From: Streptomyces aurantiogriseus
Lineage (GTDB): Bacteria > Actinomycetota > Actinomycetes > Streptomycetales > Streptomycetaceae
Assembly (NCBI RefSeq): GCF_014649375.1
Contig: NZ_BMSX01000015.1
Span: 186,001-250,000, forward strand
Reading direction: 5' to 3'
DNA length: 64,000 bases
Position numbers and translations under genes: made by a program. Numbering within the stretch: the stretch's first letter is position 1; every line of letters begins with the position of its first letter. Shown here in pieces: positions 17,749 to 26,595 of the stretch. Below the pieces are notes generated by a model. It ran no database searches. It had not been told where the DNA came from and was given only the letters and a program-made list of their open reading frames with translations.

Positions 17749-18178
17749 CCACGTCCCGTCGGCGCGGCCGGCGATGGGTACCTGAACCCCGTACTGACGC
17801 CCGGTCACGGGGCGACGGCCCCGATCGAGGCACGGGGTCCAGCGCAGACCCTGACCACCGGGGAGGTCTTCGCCACGCTGGACACCTCGTCGCAGGGGCC
17901 GACGTCGGCCGATGCTCGGCGCGGCAGGACCGTGCCCGGCGATACGGTCCAGTTCGGCATCCACTCCACGCCCGAGGTCAGGGATGTACGGCTCGGGCCC
18001 TGGGGCTCTTCGTCGCGCTCCATCAGGACGTTCGCCTCGCAGATGCGTCATCGTGCGACGTCGGCGAGTGCCAACCCCGTCGCCGTCCGTACCCGCCGAC
18101 CCGTGACCCATGCGACTCGGTCAGACTTCCCTACGTCGTTCTGCGGGGCGTGGCCGACTGGGCCTTGGGGATGGTCGG
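17749..18178. other. Intergenic region without a recognisable gene
   Basis: About 430 bp lie between the convergent formate dehydrogenase and CBS genes. An ORF beginning ATGA over the fdh stop and a GTG ORF from 17932 exist. Neither shows an RBS, domain or FdhD-like motif. No clear terminator hairpin was found. Confidence 0.45.
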
Positions 18179-18598
18179 TCACTTCGTCGCGCAGACGACC
18201 TCGACGAAGTGCCCCACCTGCTCCTCCGGCAGACGGCGTGCGAGATCCGCCTCACTGATCATGCCCACCAGACGATGGTTCTCAATGACCGGTAGCCGCC
18301 GGATCTTGTGCTCCTCCATGGCCTGCAGGACCTGGTCCGTATCCGCCTCGGCGTCGATCGTGATCGGCTTGCCCTGCTCGAGCATGCCAGCGGTCATGGT
18401 CTTCGGGTCCTTGCCCTTGGCGAGACATTTCACCACGATGTCACGGTCGGTGATGATCCCGTGCAGCCGGTCGTCCGGCCCGCAGATAGGGAGGGCACCT
18501 ACGTCCAGCTCGCTCATCCGGCGCGCAGCGTCCTCCAGCGTCTCGTTCTCCTGGATGCAGGTGGCACCGGGATGCATGATCTCTCGTGCAGTGGTCAT
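18179..18598 (-). CDS. Tandem CBS domain protein
   Basis: The 139-residue product consists of two CBS motifs: MHPGATCIQENETLEDAARR with GIITDRDIVVKCLAKG, and LEQGKPITIDAEADTDQVLQ with RRLPVIENHRLVGMISEADL. It belongs to the short CBS-pair proteins that in mycobacteria are DosR-controlled. The start at 18598 is chosen because AAGGAG lies six bases before that ATG. Another in-frame ATG two codons upstream overlaps this RBS. It probably senses adenylates, with an unknown partner. The gene differs in sequence from the CBS gene at 11038, so the two are not a recent duplication. Confidence 0.9.
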   Translation of the reverse strand: MTTAREIMHPGATCIQENETLEDAARRMSELDVGALPICGPDDRLHGIITDRDIVVKCLAKGKDPKTMTAGMLEQGKPITIDAEADTDQVLQAMEEHKIRRLPVIENHRLVGMISEADLARRLPEEQVGHFVEVVCATK

Positions 18599-18796
18599 GA
18601 CCATCTCCTTCGAGCCTCTTGATCTGCGCGGGGAGAGCCCATAGCGCCAGGCAGCCCCGCCCGGTCCTCCTTCAGGCCAGTGTGGATTCTTCGAACCCCG
18701 TACGCATGCTGGGGAAACGGACAGGCGGTGCCTCGTAGGGCGCTCGCCCACGGCCCGGAGCACAGCGCGGGCCTCAGCATTGGCCGGGCGCAGTGA

Positions 18797-19675
18797 TCAC
18801 GATGGGGTGAGGCCGCGCCCGTGGTCGGCGGCGTACGCGGCGAAGACCTCCGTCGGTGTTCCGCCGGTGTGGAGAAAGCGCTGGTCAAGGATGGCGGCGA
18901 GGTCTTCCAGCGCGCCCGCGAGCAGGTCGCCGGTCAGGCGCACGTCCGGCCGACGGGCCGTTTGTCCGCTATGGGCAAGATCAGCGGCGTAGCCGATCGT
19001 GGCCGCCAGGGACGAGTGGTCCTCACCGTCGTGGAAGTAGTAGGCCTCGGCGTATTGCGTGAAGTCGATCCGGACACGTGCCACCTCTGTGGCCAGGCTC
19101 TCCAGCAGCGTGGCGCCCACAGTGCAGTCGAGCTGCTGGGCGGACGGGTCCGCGCGCTGGAGGAGCGCCAGTCGGATCGCCAGGACTCTCCTGCGGGACA
19201 ACGCCGGGTAGATCTCCAGCACCCATGAGACCGTGGCCGTCAGGAGGGCGAAGCCGATCAGGGCTTCCAGCGGCGAGACCAGGCGAAGCCACCCTTCGGC
19301 GGGCACGACGTCCCCCAGCCCAAGCGTGGCGACCGTGACGAGCGACAGGTAGACGGAGTCGAGCAGCGCCGGCTGCTGCGCCGCCTTGGAACCAGGCGTG
19401 AAGGTGAACGCCCCCGGCATATGGGGCCAGTAGATGATGGCCCAGCCCAGGATGATCGTGACGGCCCACATACCTACCACCGTCACCATGGCCAGCGGCC
19501 CGACGAGCCCGACCACACGCCCGCGCACACGAAGATGCCGGGCCAGTCTCCACAGCACCGTCATGACGAGGCGGCTCAGACCGCCGTGACGGGTGGGATG
19601 CCAGAGCGTATGGAACAGGTCCCGCAGGGCGGCCATCACCAGCCCGGCTCCTGCCAACGAGACCAACCACTCCAT
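18797..19675 (-). CDS. Two-helix potassium-type ion channel
   Basis: This 292-residue protein has an N-terminal membrane segment, then a pore unit: helix VTVVGMWAVTIILGWAIIYW, pore loop with the filter-like LVTVATLGLGDVVP, and inner helix PLEALIGFALLTATVSWVL. TLGLGD departs from the K+ channel consensus TVGYGD, so selectivity may be altered or relaxed. The remaining ~130 residues are cytoplasmic and helical with no RCK signature. It belongs to the 'potassium channel family' proteins common in Streptomyces stress regions. Its role (membrane potential or osmotic response) is inferred. Confidence 0.82.
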   Translation of the reverse strand: MEWLVSLAGAGLVMAALRDLFHTLWHPTRHGGLSRLVMTVLWRLARHLRVRGRVVGLVGPLAMVTVVGMWAVTIILGWAIIYWPHMPGAFTFTPGSKAAQQPALLDSVYLSLVTVATLGLGDVVPAEGWLRLVSPLEALIGFALLTATVSWVLEIYPALSRRRVLAIRLALLQRADPSAQQLDCTVGATLLESLATEVARVRIDFTQYAEAYYFHDGEDHSSLAATIGYAADLAHSGQTARRPDVRLTGDLLAGALEDLAAILDQRFLHTGGTPTEVFAAYAADHGRGLTPS

Positions 19676-20100
19676 GCACGTCTCCCCGTCGGCGCCGCGA
19701 CGCTCGCCATCGCCTCACGGCCCTGTTCCGCGAAGCAGCTCGGGCAGCGAAGACCAGCACTGCTGCCGCCCGCGCCAGCCTCGCTCTGGGAGCCTAAGCC
19801 GAAGGCAGCGCCACAAAGGTCCGAATCGCCGTACCCCCGGACTACTGCATCCGGTCTGCGAAGACGGTCCGCGTCGGGATACCAGCGGCGTCAGCTGCCG
19901 CAACAAACTCGTCGGCAGACGGACCCGGCAACGGTCGGCCACGCGGAGGCGCTTGAGAAGGTCACGGCTCTACCGGATCGGCGAGGCGACCGCCCTGCCC
20001 TGAGGACGCCGTCCGGCTACGCCCCTCTTCTTCGTCGGGTGTAGGAGCCGCACCCAACTCCGAAGGGAGTGCCCGGGGGAAGTGTGGAGGGATGTGTCGC
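19676..20100. other. Intergenic / read-through region
   Basis: About 420 bp have no independent gene. Part is read in frame by the frameshifted thioredoxin-like ORF described next (its stop as sequenced lies at 19962). No terminator hairpin of note was seen. Confidence 0.4.
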
Positions 20101-20423
20101 TCAGTGCGGGGAGGCGTCGGCCACGGCTGCGAGGGCCGTCGCAGCTGACCGGCGTCGGGAGCACTGGCAAGGCCGTGGGGGGTGCGGTAGACCCGGCAGG
20201 CCAGCCCTGGCGGGCGGCCCGGCTCGGTGAACAGATCGCGCCCGTCGACGAAGATGGTCGGGGAGCCGGTGAAGCCGTCGCGCTCGGCCTCGGTCTGGTC
20301 GGCGATCACGCGCGTGGTGAACCCGGTCTCGCGCAGTCCGATGTCGTCGAGCGCCCGCCGCAGTTGGTCGGCGACGGTCTGCTCGTTGGGAAAGCCGGGC
20401 ACGACCAGGACTTCGATCTCCAT
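20101..20423 (-). pseudogene. Thioredoxin-like small protein with a 3' frameshift
   Basis: The ATG at 20423 starts MEIEVLVVPGFPNEQTVADQ, then LRRALDDIGLRETGFTTRVI and GFTGSPTIFVDGRDLF. This is a small thioredoxin-fold family of about 105-110 residues frequent in Streptomyces beside mercury or stress genes. Near 20138-20145 the frame breaks. As sequenced the ORF runs on to 19962 with an unrelated basic tail. A one-base shift restores LRRALAAVADASPH followed by a stop at 20101, the expected end. This is either a real frameshift late in the gene or a sequencing error. The CPxC-type site is replaced here by GFPNE, so redox activity is uncertain. Confidence 0.65.
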
Positions 20424-20650
20424 GCCTTCACGATCGCGCGCCTGCGGGCCGCGCGGAAGCCGAAGGGCCCGCGTTCGCCGGGGCGCTACGGCGCACTGCC
20501 TTTCATCCGGAACGGGAAGGATGCCCCGGCCGGCGGCAGGGGCGTCCGCTCCCACACCGGTCCGATGACCTGCCCCACTCGGTTCCGGGGCGCGCGGCAC
20601 CACCGCTGGGGCATTGCCGGCATCTCTCGGCCGCGTGCCCCGGCAACGGC

Positions 20651-20689
20651 GGTTGGGTGGCACGCAGGCACTCCGCATGCCACCCAACC
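20651..20689. terminator. Hairpin terminator after the multicopper oxidase
   Basis: A 15-bp stem with one mismatch (20651-20665 with 20675-20689) and a 9-nt loop lies 7 bp past the stop of the minus-strand multicopper oxidase gene. Confidence 0.75.
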
Positions 20690-20695
20690 CCGAGG

Positions 20696-22294
20696 TCATG
20701 CCTGGTAAGCCACGATTCCCATCATCCCGGCCTCGCCGTGGTAAGCGTTGTGGCAGTGCAGCATCCACTGGCCGGGGTTGTCGCCATCGAAGAAGACGGA
20801 CAGGTTCTTCTTCGGCAGGACGATCGCGGTGTCCTTGCGCGGGCCCAGGTCGCCGAGCTGATAGGTGTGGCCGTGCAGGTGCATCGGGTGCCACATGGTG
20901 GTGTCGTTGATGAAGTCCAGCCGCACCCGCTGGCCCTCCTCCATCAAGATCGGGTTGGCATCCGGGTTGGCCATGTCGAAGGGCTTGCCGTTGATGGCCC
21001 AGTTGTAGTGCATCATGCCGCCGGTGAGCTTGATCTGGTGCGTGACGTCGACCCTGGCGGACTTCAGGCGCACCTCGTCGGCCGCGCGGAGCTGGGAGGC
21101 GGTCATGATCAGGCGGCTGAGTTCCTTCGGCCGTACGGACGCCGACGGTGCGCGGCCGGAACCCGTACGGACCAGAGCCAAGCCCCCTGCGTTCTTGCCC
21201 TCGGCCGCAGCAACCAGGGGGAAGACGCCGTCGCCGAGGGTGACCAGGACGTCGTAGCGTTCGCCCATGCCGATGAGCAGCGCGTCCACCTGCTGATGCT
21301 GGACCGGGTAGCCGTCGGTGTGGGTGATGGTCAGCCGGTGGCCACCGAGCGCAACCCGGTAGGCGGTGTCGGAGCCGGCGTTGATGATCCGCAGCCGCAC
21401 CCTGCGGCCGGGCTTGCCGGTGTAGACGTGCGGGTCGGCCGGAATACGGCCGTTGACCAGGTGGTGGGGGTACTTCACGTCGCCGGCGTCGCCGCCGAGC
21501 AGGTCGCTTTCGGCGCCCATGAGCATGAACCTCGACGACATCCCGCCCGACGAGGAGGACGGGGACGGGGACGCCGCATCCTCACGCATGTCCCCCATGC
21601 CGTGCATGTCGTGGCCCTCCATTCCCGAGCCGGAGGTGCTGCCCATGCCCATGCCGCCCATGCCCTGCCTGAGCTCGGCGAAGACCTCGTCGGGCGTGCC
21701 GGTGACGCCGTCGACCCAGTCGTCGAGGACGACCACCCATTCGTCGTCGTACGCCAGCGGCTCGCGCGGGTCCTCGACGATCAGCGGGGCGTACAGCCCG
21801 CGGTCGAGCTGGACGCCGACGTGCGGGTGGAAGAAGTACGTGCCGGGGGCGTCGGCGATGAAGCGGTACGTGAAGGTGCTCCCGGCCCGCACTGCGGTCT
21901 GGGTGGCGGGCGGCACGCCGTCCATGTCGTTGCGCAGCGTGATGCCGTGCCAGTGGATCGAGGTGGTGGTCTTGCCCGGCAGCTGGTTGGACAGTTCGGC
22001 CACCAGGGCGTCCCCGGTGGAGAGCCGGACCTCCCTGCCCGGCGTCCGGCCCTCGAAGGCCCAGGTCTTGGCCCTGATACCGCCGCCCAAGTCGAGCATG
22101 GCGGGCGCCGCGGTCAGAGTGATCTTCTGTTCCCTGCCGGTGCCTGCCCGCTTGTTCTCCACGCGGGCGACGGCAGAGCCGGAGGGGCTGACCAGCGCAG
22201 GGGCGGTGGCGGAGGTGGTGCAGGCGGCGAACGCGCCCGCGCTGGCGGCGCCAAGTCCGGCGAGCAGGACGGAGCGGCGGTTGATGCTGTTCAC
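20696..22294 (-). CDS. Multicopper oxidase, exported
   Basis: This is a 532-residue three-cupredoxin oxidase with all four copper motifs: HWHG (SIHWHGITLRN), HPH (YFFHPHVG), HPMHLHGH (TMWHPMHLHGHTYQLG) and the type-1 region MLHCHNAYHGEAGMMG. The N-terminus has a Tat-like NRRSVLLAGLG and a Cys after AGAFAA, so it may be a Tat-exported lipoprotein. A Met/His-rich insertion (GMGGMGMG and GMEGHDMHGMGDM, about residues 210-240) resembles the copper-binding loop of CueO-type cuprous oxidases. Likely role: oxidise Cu(I) outside the membrane. The GTG at 22294 is preferred because it opens the signal peptide and follows GAGGACTCCATC. It sits downstream of the DUF6153 gene in one transcript. Confidence 0.93.
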   Translation of the reverse strand: MNSINRRSVLLAGLGAASAGAFAACTTSATAPALVSPSGSAVARVENKRAGTGREQKITLTAAPAMLDLGGGIRAKTWAFEGRTPGREVRLSTGDALVAELSNQLPGKTTTSIHWHGITLRNDMDGVPPATQTAVRAGSTFTYRFIADAPGTYFFHPHVGVQLDRGLYAPLIVEDPREPLAYDDEWVVVLDDWVDGVTGTPDEVFAELRQGMGGMGMGSTSGSGMEGHDMHGMGDMREDAASPSPSSSSGGMSSRFMLMGAESDLLGGDAGDVKYPHHLVNGRIPADPHVYTGKPGRRVRLRIINAGSDTAYRVALGGHRLTITHTDGYPVQHQQVDALLIGMGERYDVLVTLGDGVFPLVAAAEGKNAGGLALVRTGSGRAPSASVRPKELSRLIMTASQLRAADEVRLKSARVDVTHQIKLTGGMMHYNWAINGKPFDMANPDANPILMEEGQRVRLDFINDTTMWHPMHLHGHTYQLGDLGPRKDTAIVLPKKNLSVFFDGDNPGQWMLHCHNAYHGEAGMMGIVAYQA

Positions 22295-22363
22295 GATGGA
22301 GTCCTCTGGTTCGAGCTGCGTGTGGTCGCGGCGGAGACGGCACACGGGTGCCGTGGGCGCGGC

Positions 22364-22840
22364 CTAGATGCGCAGCTGGGAGAGGACCGACAGGTCGGGT
22401 GGCGCGCGGCTGATGGACCCGGCGGGCGACCGTGCGGGCTTGGCCTGGTACGGGTTCGCCGCCTGCGGGCCAGGACGCTGCGGCGGCGGGGCGAGCTCGA
22501 CCATGTCGATGCTCGCGGTGGTGCAGTGCTGCATGCCGGGATCGCCGCAGGCGCTGCCGTCGACGCCGTGCGCGGGGGCGGGTGCGTCGAGTGTGTCCGT
22601 GTGGTCGGCGGCGGGGCCTTGCGGGACGGCGGCAGCGGACGGGGATGCCATGCCAGGCATGGCGTGCCCGGCATGCCTGGCATGTATGGCGTGTTGTACC
22701 GGGGTGGGGGTGATCGCGGCCGTCTCGTGGTGGATCAGCACGGCCAGCGCGGCGAGCAGGGCGATGACGGCGCTGCATGCCCAGCGGACGGCGCTGGTGC
22801 GGCCTGTCGCCATCGCCATCGCCTCCGCCCGGGCTTGCAT
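22364..22840 (-). CDS. DUF6153-type Met/His-rich membrane or secreted protein
   Basis: This 158-residue protein has a hydrophobic segment near the N-terminus (WACSAVIALLAALAVLIHH), then a His/Met-rich stretch (HAIHARHAGHAMPGMA) that could bind copper, then two Cys (SACGDPGMQHC) and a conserved end RAPPDLSVLSQLRI. The end motif and layout match the Streptomyces DUF6153 family. The ATG at 22840 is chosen over a longer reading because it leads straight into the signal or anchor segment. A CsoR-type operator lies about 42 bp upstream, so it likely heads a copper-induced transcript with the multicopper oxidase. Its exact role (metallochaperone or buffer) is not known. Confidence 0.78.
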   Translation of the reverse strand: MQARAEAMAMATGRTSAVRWACSAVIALLAALAVLIHHETAAITPTPVQHAIHARHAGHAMPGMASPSAAAVPQGPAADHTDTLDAPAPAHGVDGSACGDPGMQHCTTASIDMVELAPPPQRPGPQAANPYQAKPARSPAGSISRAPPDLSVLSQLRI

Positions 22841-22881
22841 TCTGTGAGCCCAGTCGGCGGGGGCTCGCCGTCCGCTCAATC

Positions 22882-22897
22882 TACCCCCGCGGGGGTT
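22882..22897. promoter_or_regulatory. CsoR-type operator
   Basis: TACCCCCGCGGGGGTT is a near-perfect palindrome of the form bound by CsoR copper repressors (C/G-run half-sites flanked by TA). It lies between csoR and the DUF6153/oxidase genes, in the promoter region of the latter. Confidence 0.7.
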
Positions 22898-22925
22898 TTG
22901 GTGGCCCGTTGTGCCGTCGCGGCGG

Positions 22926-23261
22926 TCACAGCCGCAGGGTGCGGCGCAGGGCGAGGGTGAGTTCGTCGAGCTTGGCGTCACCTTCGGCATCATCGGCGCG
23001 GACCGCGTCGTAGACGCAGTGCCGGATGTGATCGTCGAGCAGGCCGAGGGCGACCTCCTGCAGGGCATGGGTGACGGCGCTGATCTGAGTGAGGATGTCG
23101 ATGCAGTACCGGTCCTCGCCGACCATGCGGGTGATGCCGCGTACCTGGCCCTCGACCTTGTGCAGCCGGGAGAGGTGGTCGTCCTTGTGGCCGGCGTAGC
23201 CGCGCGGGATCGCGCTCGGTGCCGGGCCCGTGGCGTCGGCTCGGTCCCCGATAGTAGCCAT
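22926..23261 (-). CDS. csoR: CsoR copper-sensing repressor
   Basis: The 111-residue all-helical repressor starts its family core at HKDDHLSRLHKVEGQVRGIT. The Cu(I) ligands fit the CsoR pattern exactly: Cys53, His78 and Cys82 (spacing 25 and 4, as in M. tuberculosis CsoR). Cu(I) binding releases it from C/G-rich palindromes such as those at 22882 and 26123. Its ATG overlaps the copA stop by 4 bp (ATGA), so it is co-translated with its main target, giving autoregulation. A RcnR- or FrmR-type relative is excluded by the Cys-His-Cys ligand set. Confidence 0.95.
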   Translation of the reverse strand: MATIGDRADATGPAPSAIPRGYAGHKDDHLSRLHKVEGQVRGITRMVGEDRYCIDILTQISAVTHALQEVALGLLDDHIRHCVYDAVRADDAEGDAKLDELTLALRRTLRL

Positions 23262-26074
23262 CAGCGCTCCCCTCCTTCATACTTCCCGCCCGCCGCCGGT
23301 GCGCGGTAGCGGTCCGGGGCGGCGTCGAAGGCGGCAGCGCACTGCGCGGAGCAGAAGAAGTAGCTGCCAATTTCGGTGTCGCGTCGTTCGGCGGCGGTTG
23401 CCGGGCCCAGGTGCATGCCGCAGACCGGGTCCAACGCCCTCTCCTCGGTGCCGGACCGATACTCTTCGCTGGTACCGGCCTCCGGCGAGTGGTGCTGGTG
23501 CCGTCCGTCACCGGCCGCAGCGAGCTGGGGCGTTGCCTGGTCGGCTTCGGAATCCACCTGGGGCTCGAAGGATTCCGTCGTGGCCGACGGCAGCGGGCTG
23601 GTCCGCCAGCGGCGCAGCCGGGAGGCGTTGGTCACCACGGACAGCGAGGACAGGGCCATCGCGGCCGCGGCGATGATCGGGCTGAGACGGATGCCCCACA
23701 GCGGGTACAGGGCACCCGCGGCGAGAGGGATCCCGACGGCGTTGTAGACCAGGGCGAAGAACAGGTTCTGCCGGATGTTGCGCATGGTGGCCCGCGACAG
23801 CCTGATCGCGGTGACGACCCCGCTGAGGGAGCCGGAGATGAGGGTGATGTCGGCGGCCTCGATGGCCACGTCGGTGCCGGTGCCGATCGCCAGGCCGACA
23901 TCGGCGGCGGCCAGGGCGGGGGCGTCGTTGATGCCGTCGCCGACCATGCCGACGGTGCGGCCCTCGCCCTGCAGGCGGCGGATCTCGTCCGCCTTGTGCT
24001 CCGGGAGCACCTCCGCCAGTACGCGGGTGACGCCGACCTGGGCGGCGATCGCGGCGGCGGTGCGGGCGTTGTCGCCAGTGATGATGACGACCTCGACGCC
24101 AAGGCGCCGCAGTGCGGTGATGGCGGCAGCGGAGTCGTCCTTGACGGTGTCAGCGACCGCAAGCACCCCGGCGGGCCGCCCGTCGATTGCGGCCAGAACG
24201 GGGGTCTTGCCCTGGGCCGAGAGGTCGGTGGCCAAGGGCGTCAGCATGGTGGTGTCGATGCCGACGTCTCCCAACAGCCGGGCGGTGCCGACCAGGACGG
24301 CGTGCCCGTCCACGGTGGCCTGGACGCCTTTGCCGGTGACCGAGTCGAAGCCTGTCGCGGCCGGCCACGACAGGTCGCGGTCACGGGTGCCGGTGACGAT
24401 GGCCTGTGCCAGCGGATGCTCACTGTCGGCCTCAGCTGCCGCCACCAGCCGTAGCAGCTGCGTTTCGTCGATGCCGTCGGCCGGGCGAACGTCGGTGAGA
24501 ACGGGTTTGCCCTCGGTGACGGTGCCGGTCTTGTCCAGCACCACCGTGTCCAGCTTGTGCGCGGTCTCCAGGGCCTCGGCGGAGCGGATCAGGATGCCGG
24601 CGTGGGCGCCCTTGCCGGTGCCCACCATCACCGACAGCGGGGTGGCCAGCCCCAGCGCGCACGGGCAGGCGATGATCAAGACCGCGACCGCGGAGACCAG
24701 GGCGAGGGTCAGCGCGGGCGAGGGGCCGGCGGTGAACCAGACCGCGAAGGTGCCGATCGCGATGGCGATCACCGCGGGCACGAAGTACGCCGAGACCGCG
24801 TCGGCGAGCCGCTGGATGGGAGCCTTCGACGCCTGGGCCTGCTGCACGAGCCGGATGATCTGGGCCAGCATGGTGTCGGCTCCGACCTTGGCCGCCCGCA
24901 CGCGCAGGGACCCGGTGCCGTTGACGGTGGCCCCGATGACGATGTCGCCGGTGTGCTTGGTGACCGGCATGGGCTCGCCGGTCACCATGGACTCGTCCAC
25001 CGCGGAGGAGCCGGAGAGGACCTCGGCGTCGACGGGGATCTTCTCGCCGGGCCGGATGACCACCTCGTCGCCGACGGCCACGTCCTCGACGGGGATCTCC
25101 GTTTCACTGCCGTCGCGTACGACGCGGGCGGTGCGGGCCTGCAGGCCCAGCAGGGCGCGGATGGCCTCGCCGGTGCCGGCCTTCGCGCGGGCCTCCAACA
25201 GCCGACCGATCAGGATCAGGGTGAGGATGACGCCGACTGCTTCGTAGTAGACCTCGCGCACGTCTTCCGGCAGCAGGGCGGGGGCGAGGGTGACCAGGAG
25301 GCTGTAGCCGTACGCGGCAGTGGTGCCGAGAGTGATGAGGCTGTTCATGTCGGCGGCGCGGTGGCGCAGTGTCAGCCAGCCCGTCACATGGATAGGCCGA
25401 CCCGTGTAGAACATCACCGGCGTGATCAGCGCCAGCTGCAGCCAGTGGTTCAGCATCCAGCCGGGCACCCAGTCGGCGCCGAAGAGCTCGTGCGCCATCA
25501 CGGCGAACAGCACCGGGGCGGTGAGCACCGCGCCCACCAGAACCCGGCGGGTCAGATCCTTGATCTCCGCCTGCCGCTCGGCGGCATCCGTGGCCTCCGC
25601 ATCGGCGGCCCCCGTTTCCTCGCCGCCCGCCGAAGCTGGGTGCGCGGCGTCGGTGTCATGGCCGTCGAGGGAGGCCGGAGGGGCTGCCGAGGGGCCGTCG
25701 GCGGGTTCAACGAGCAGTGTTCCGTGGATCATGTTCATGCCGCAGGCGAAGCCGAAGGACCCCGGCCGGTCCGGGGCCAGCCGCACAGTAGTACGCGTGT
25801 GGGCGGGCAGTCCGGCGCCGACCTCGAGCTCGGGGAACACCACCCGGGAGGTGCACTCCCCGGACTCCTGCCGGTCGAAGACCAGCTCCACGGGCGTGCC
25901 CTGGCGGACCTTGATGAGGCTGGGGTTGTAGCCGCCCCGCACCGTCACCTTCACCCGCTGCACTCCGCCTTCCACCCGGGCGACACCTGCACGGCGAGGG
26001 CCGAAGAAGAACCAGCCCAGCGCGGCGATCAGTCCTGCGGCGGCCAGGACAACAACGACATCGATGGCACCCAT
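23261..26074 (-). CDS. copA: Copper-exporting P1B-ATPase with cupredoxin and YHS additions
   Basis: This 937-residue protein has an unusual layout. An N-terminal membrane segment is followed by a cupredoxin-like domain of about 100 residues (VKVTVRGGYNPSLIKVRQGT to FGFACGMNMIHGTLLVEPAD) in place of the usual CxxC domains. The P1B-ATPase core has the CPC channel motif (IACPCALGLATP), the phosphorylation site DKTGTVTEGKP, TGEPMP actuator loop, SEHPLA and GDGINDAPALAAADVGLAIG. The C-terminus ends in a YHS domain (DPVCGMHLGPATA, FFCSAQCAAAFDAAPDRYRA). It pumps Cu(I) out at the cost of ATP. A CsoR-type palindrome sits about 50 bp upstream. The cupredoxin and YHS parts may hand copper in or scavenge it (inference). 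Confidence 0.94.
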   Translation of the reverse strand: MGAIDVVVVLAAAGLIAALGWFFFGPRRAGVARVEGGVQRVKVTVRGGYNPSLIKVRQGTPVELVFDRQESGECTSRVVFPELEVGAGLPAHTRTTVRLAPDRPGSFGFACGMNMIHGTLLVEPADGPSAAPPASLDGHDTDAAHPASAGGEETGAADAEATDAAERQAEIKDLTRRVLVGAVLTAPVLFAVMAHELFGADWVPGWMLNHWLQLALITPVMFYTGRPIHVTGWLTLRHRAADMNSLITLGTTAAYGYSLLVTLAPALLPEDVREVYYEAVGVILTLILIGRLLEARAKAGTGEAIRALLGLQARTARVVRDGSETEIPVEDVAVGDEVVIRPGEKIPVDAEVLSGSSAVDESMVTGEPMPVTKHTGDIVIGATVNGTGSLRVRAAKVGADTMLAQIIRLVQQAQASKAPIQRLADAVSAYFVPAVIAIAIGTFAVWFTAGPSPALTLALVSAVAVLIIACPCALGLATPLSVMVGTGKGAHAGILIRSAEALETAHKLDTVVLDKTGTVTEGKPVLTDVRPADGIDETQLLRLVAAAEADSEHPLAQAIVTGTRDRDLSWPAATGFDSVTGKGVQATVDGHAVLVGTARLLGDVGIDTTMLTPLATDLSAQGKTPVLAAIDGRPAGVLAVADTVKDDSAAAITALRRLGVEVVIITGDNARTAAAIAAQVGVTRVLAEVLPEHKADEIRRLQGEGRTVGMVGDGINDAPALAAADVGLAIGTGTDVAIEAADITLISGSLSGVVTAIRLSRATMRNIRQNLFFALVYNAVGIPLAAGALYPLWGIRLSPIIAAAAMALSSLSVVTNASRLRRWRTSPLPSATTESFEPQVDSEADQATPQLAAAGDGRHQHHSPEAGTSEEYRSGTEERALDPVCGMHLGPATAAERRDTEIGSYFFCSAQCAAAFDAAPDRYRAPAAGGKYEGGER

Positions 26075-26122
26075 GGCAGCCCGCCTCCTTCCAGCTCGCT
26101 GCTTCCAGCCTCCGCCCGGCTA

Positions 26123-26139
26123 CCCCTACCTGGTAGGGG
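26123..26139. promoter_or_regulatory. CsoR-type operator before copA
   Basis: CCCCTACCTGGTAGGGG is a perfect 8-bp inverted repeat with a single central base, about 50 bp upstream of copA and in the shared intergenic region with the plus-strand small genes. It matches the CsoR/CopY-like C/G palindrome class. Confidence 0.75.
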
Positions 26140-26158
26140 CTGAACGGCCCACCCGGTC

Positions 26159-26174
26159 GGGACCATCCGGCCCC
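26159..26174. promoter_or_regulatory. DosR/DevR-like dyad in the copA intergenic region
   Basis: GGGACCATCCGGCCCC matches the dyads seen at 4850, 9993 and 10015. It lies 20 bp from the CsoR operator, between copA and the divergent SHOCT gene, so copper and hypoxia or redox control may meet here (inference). Confidence 0.4.
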
Positions 26175-26279
26175 AGCGCGCCGCCTCCGGCAGAGGGACG
26201 ATGCATATGAGGACACAGGCTCCTCAAGGGCGCCGGGCCCGGGCCCGGGCCCGATCGCCGAACGATCCGAAACAGGTGA

Positions 26280-26549
26280 ATGGCGATGTTCTGGTACGGC
26301 CACGACGTCAGCGGATGGGGCTGGTTCGCGATGTCCGCCAGCATGATCCTGTTCTGGGCGCTGATCATCACAGTGGGCGTGTTGCTCTTCCGCGCTGTGA
26401 ACCGGCCTCACGAACACACGCACACCCCCGCCGCGCCACAGACACCCGAGCAAGTCCTCGGGGACCGGTTCGCCCGCGGGGAGATCGACGAAAAGGAGTA
26501 CCGGCGCCGCCTGAACGCCCTGCACGCCGGCCCTCTCACCAAACCCTGA
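26280..26549 (+). CDS. Small membrane protein with SHOCT domain
   Basis: The 89-residue protein has one membrane helix (WFAMSASMILFWALIITVGV) and ends in a SHOCT motif (TPEQVLGDRFARGEIDEKEY RRRLNAL, written here in two parts). SHOCT tails are short oligomerisation modules. Such proteins are common next to copper or heavy-metal ATPase genes in actinobacteria. A His-rich patch (RPHEHTHTP) could bind metal. It is divergent from copA across a promoter region with a CsoR-type operator. Function unknown. Confidence 0.85.
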   Translation: MAMFWYGHDVSGWGWFAMSASMILFWALIITVGVLLFRAVNRPHEHTHTPAAPQTPEQVLGDRFARGEIDEKEYRRRLNALHAGPLTKP

Positions 26550-26595
26550 CAGCCGGCCGCACCGGCTGCGGTCCCTCCGCTGAAGGAGGCTCGTG

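Noticed and set aside
17745..18178. FdhD-like gene after the formate dehydrogenase
   Set aside because: The ATGA-overlapping frame was checked for FdhD-type sequence. It has stops or composition inconsistent with a protein and no Cys motif.
20657..22960. 767-codon plus-strand ORF opposite the multicopper oxidase
   Set aside because: The minus strand has all four copper motifs. The plus-strand reading has no family features.
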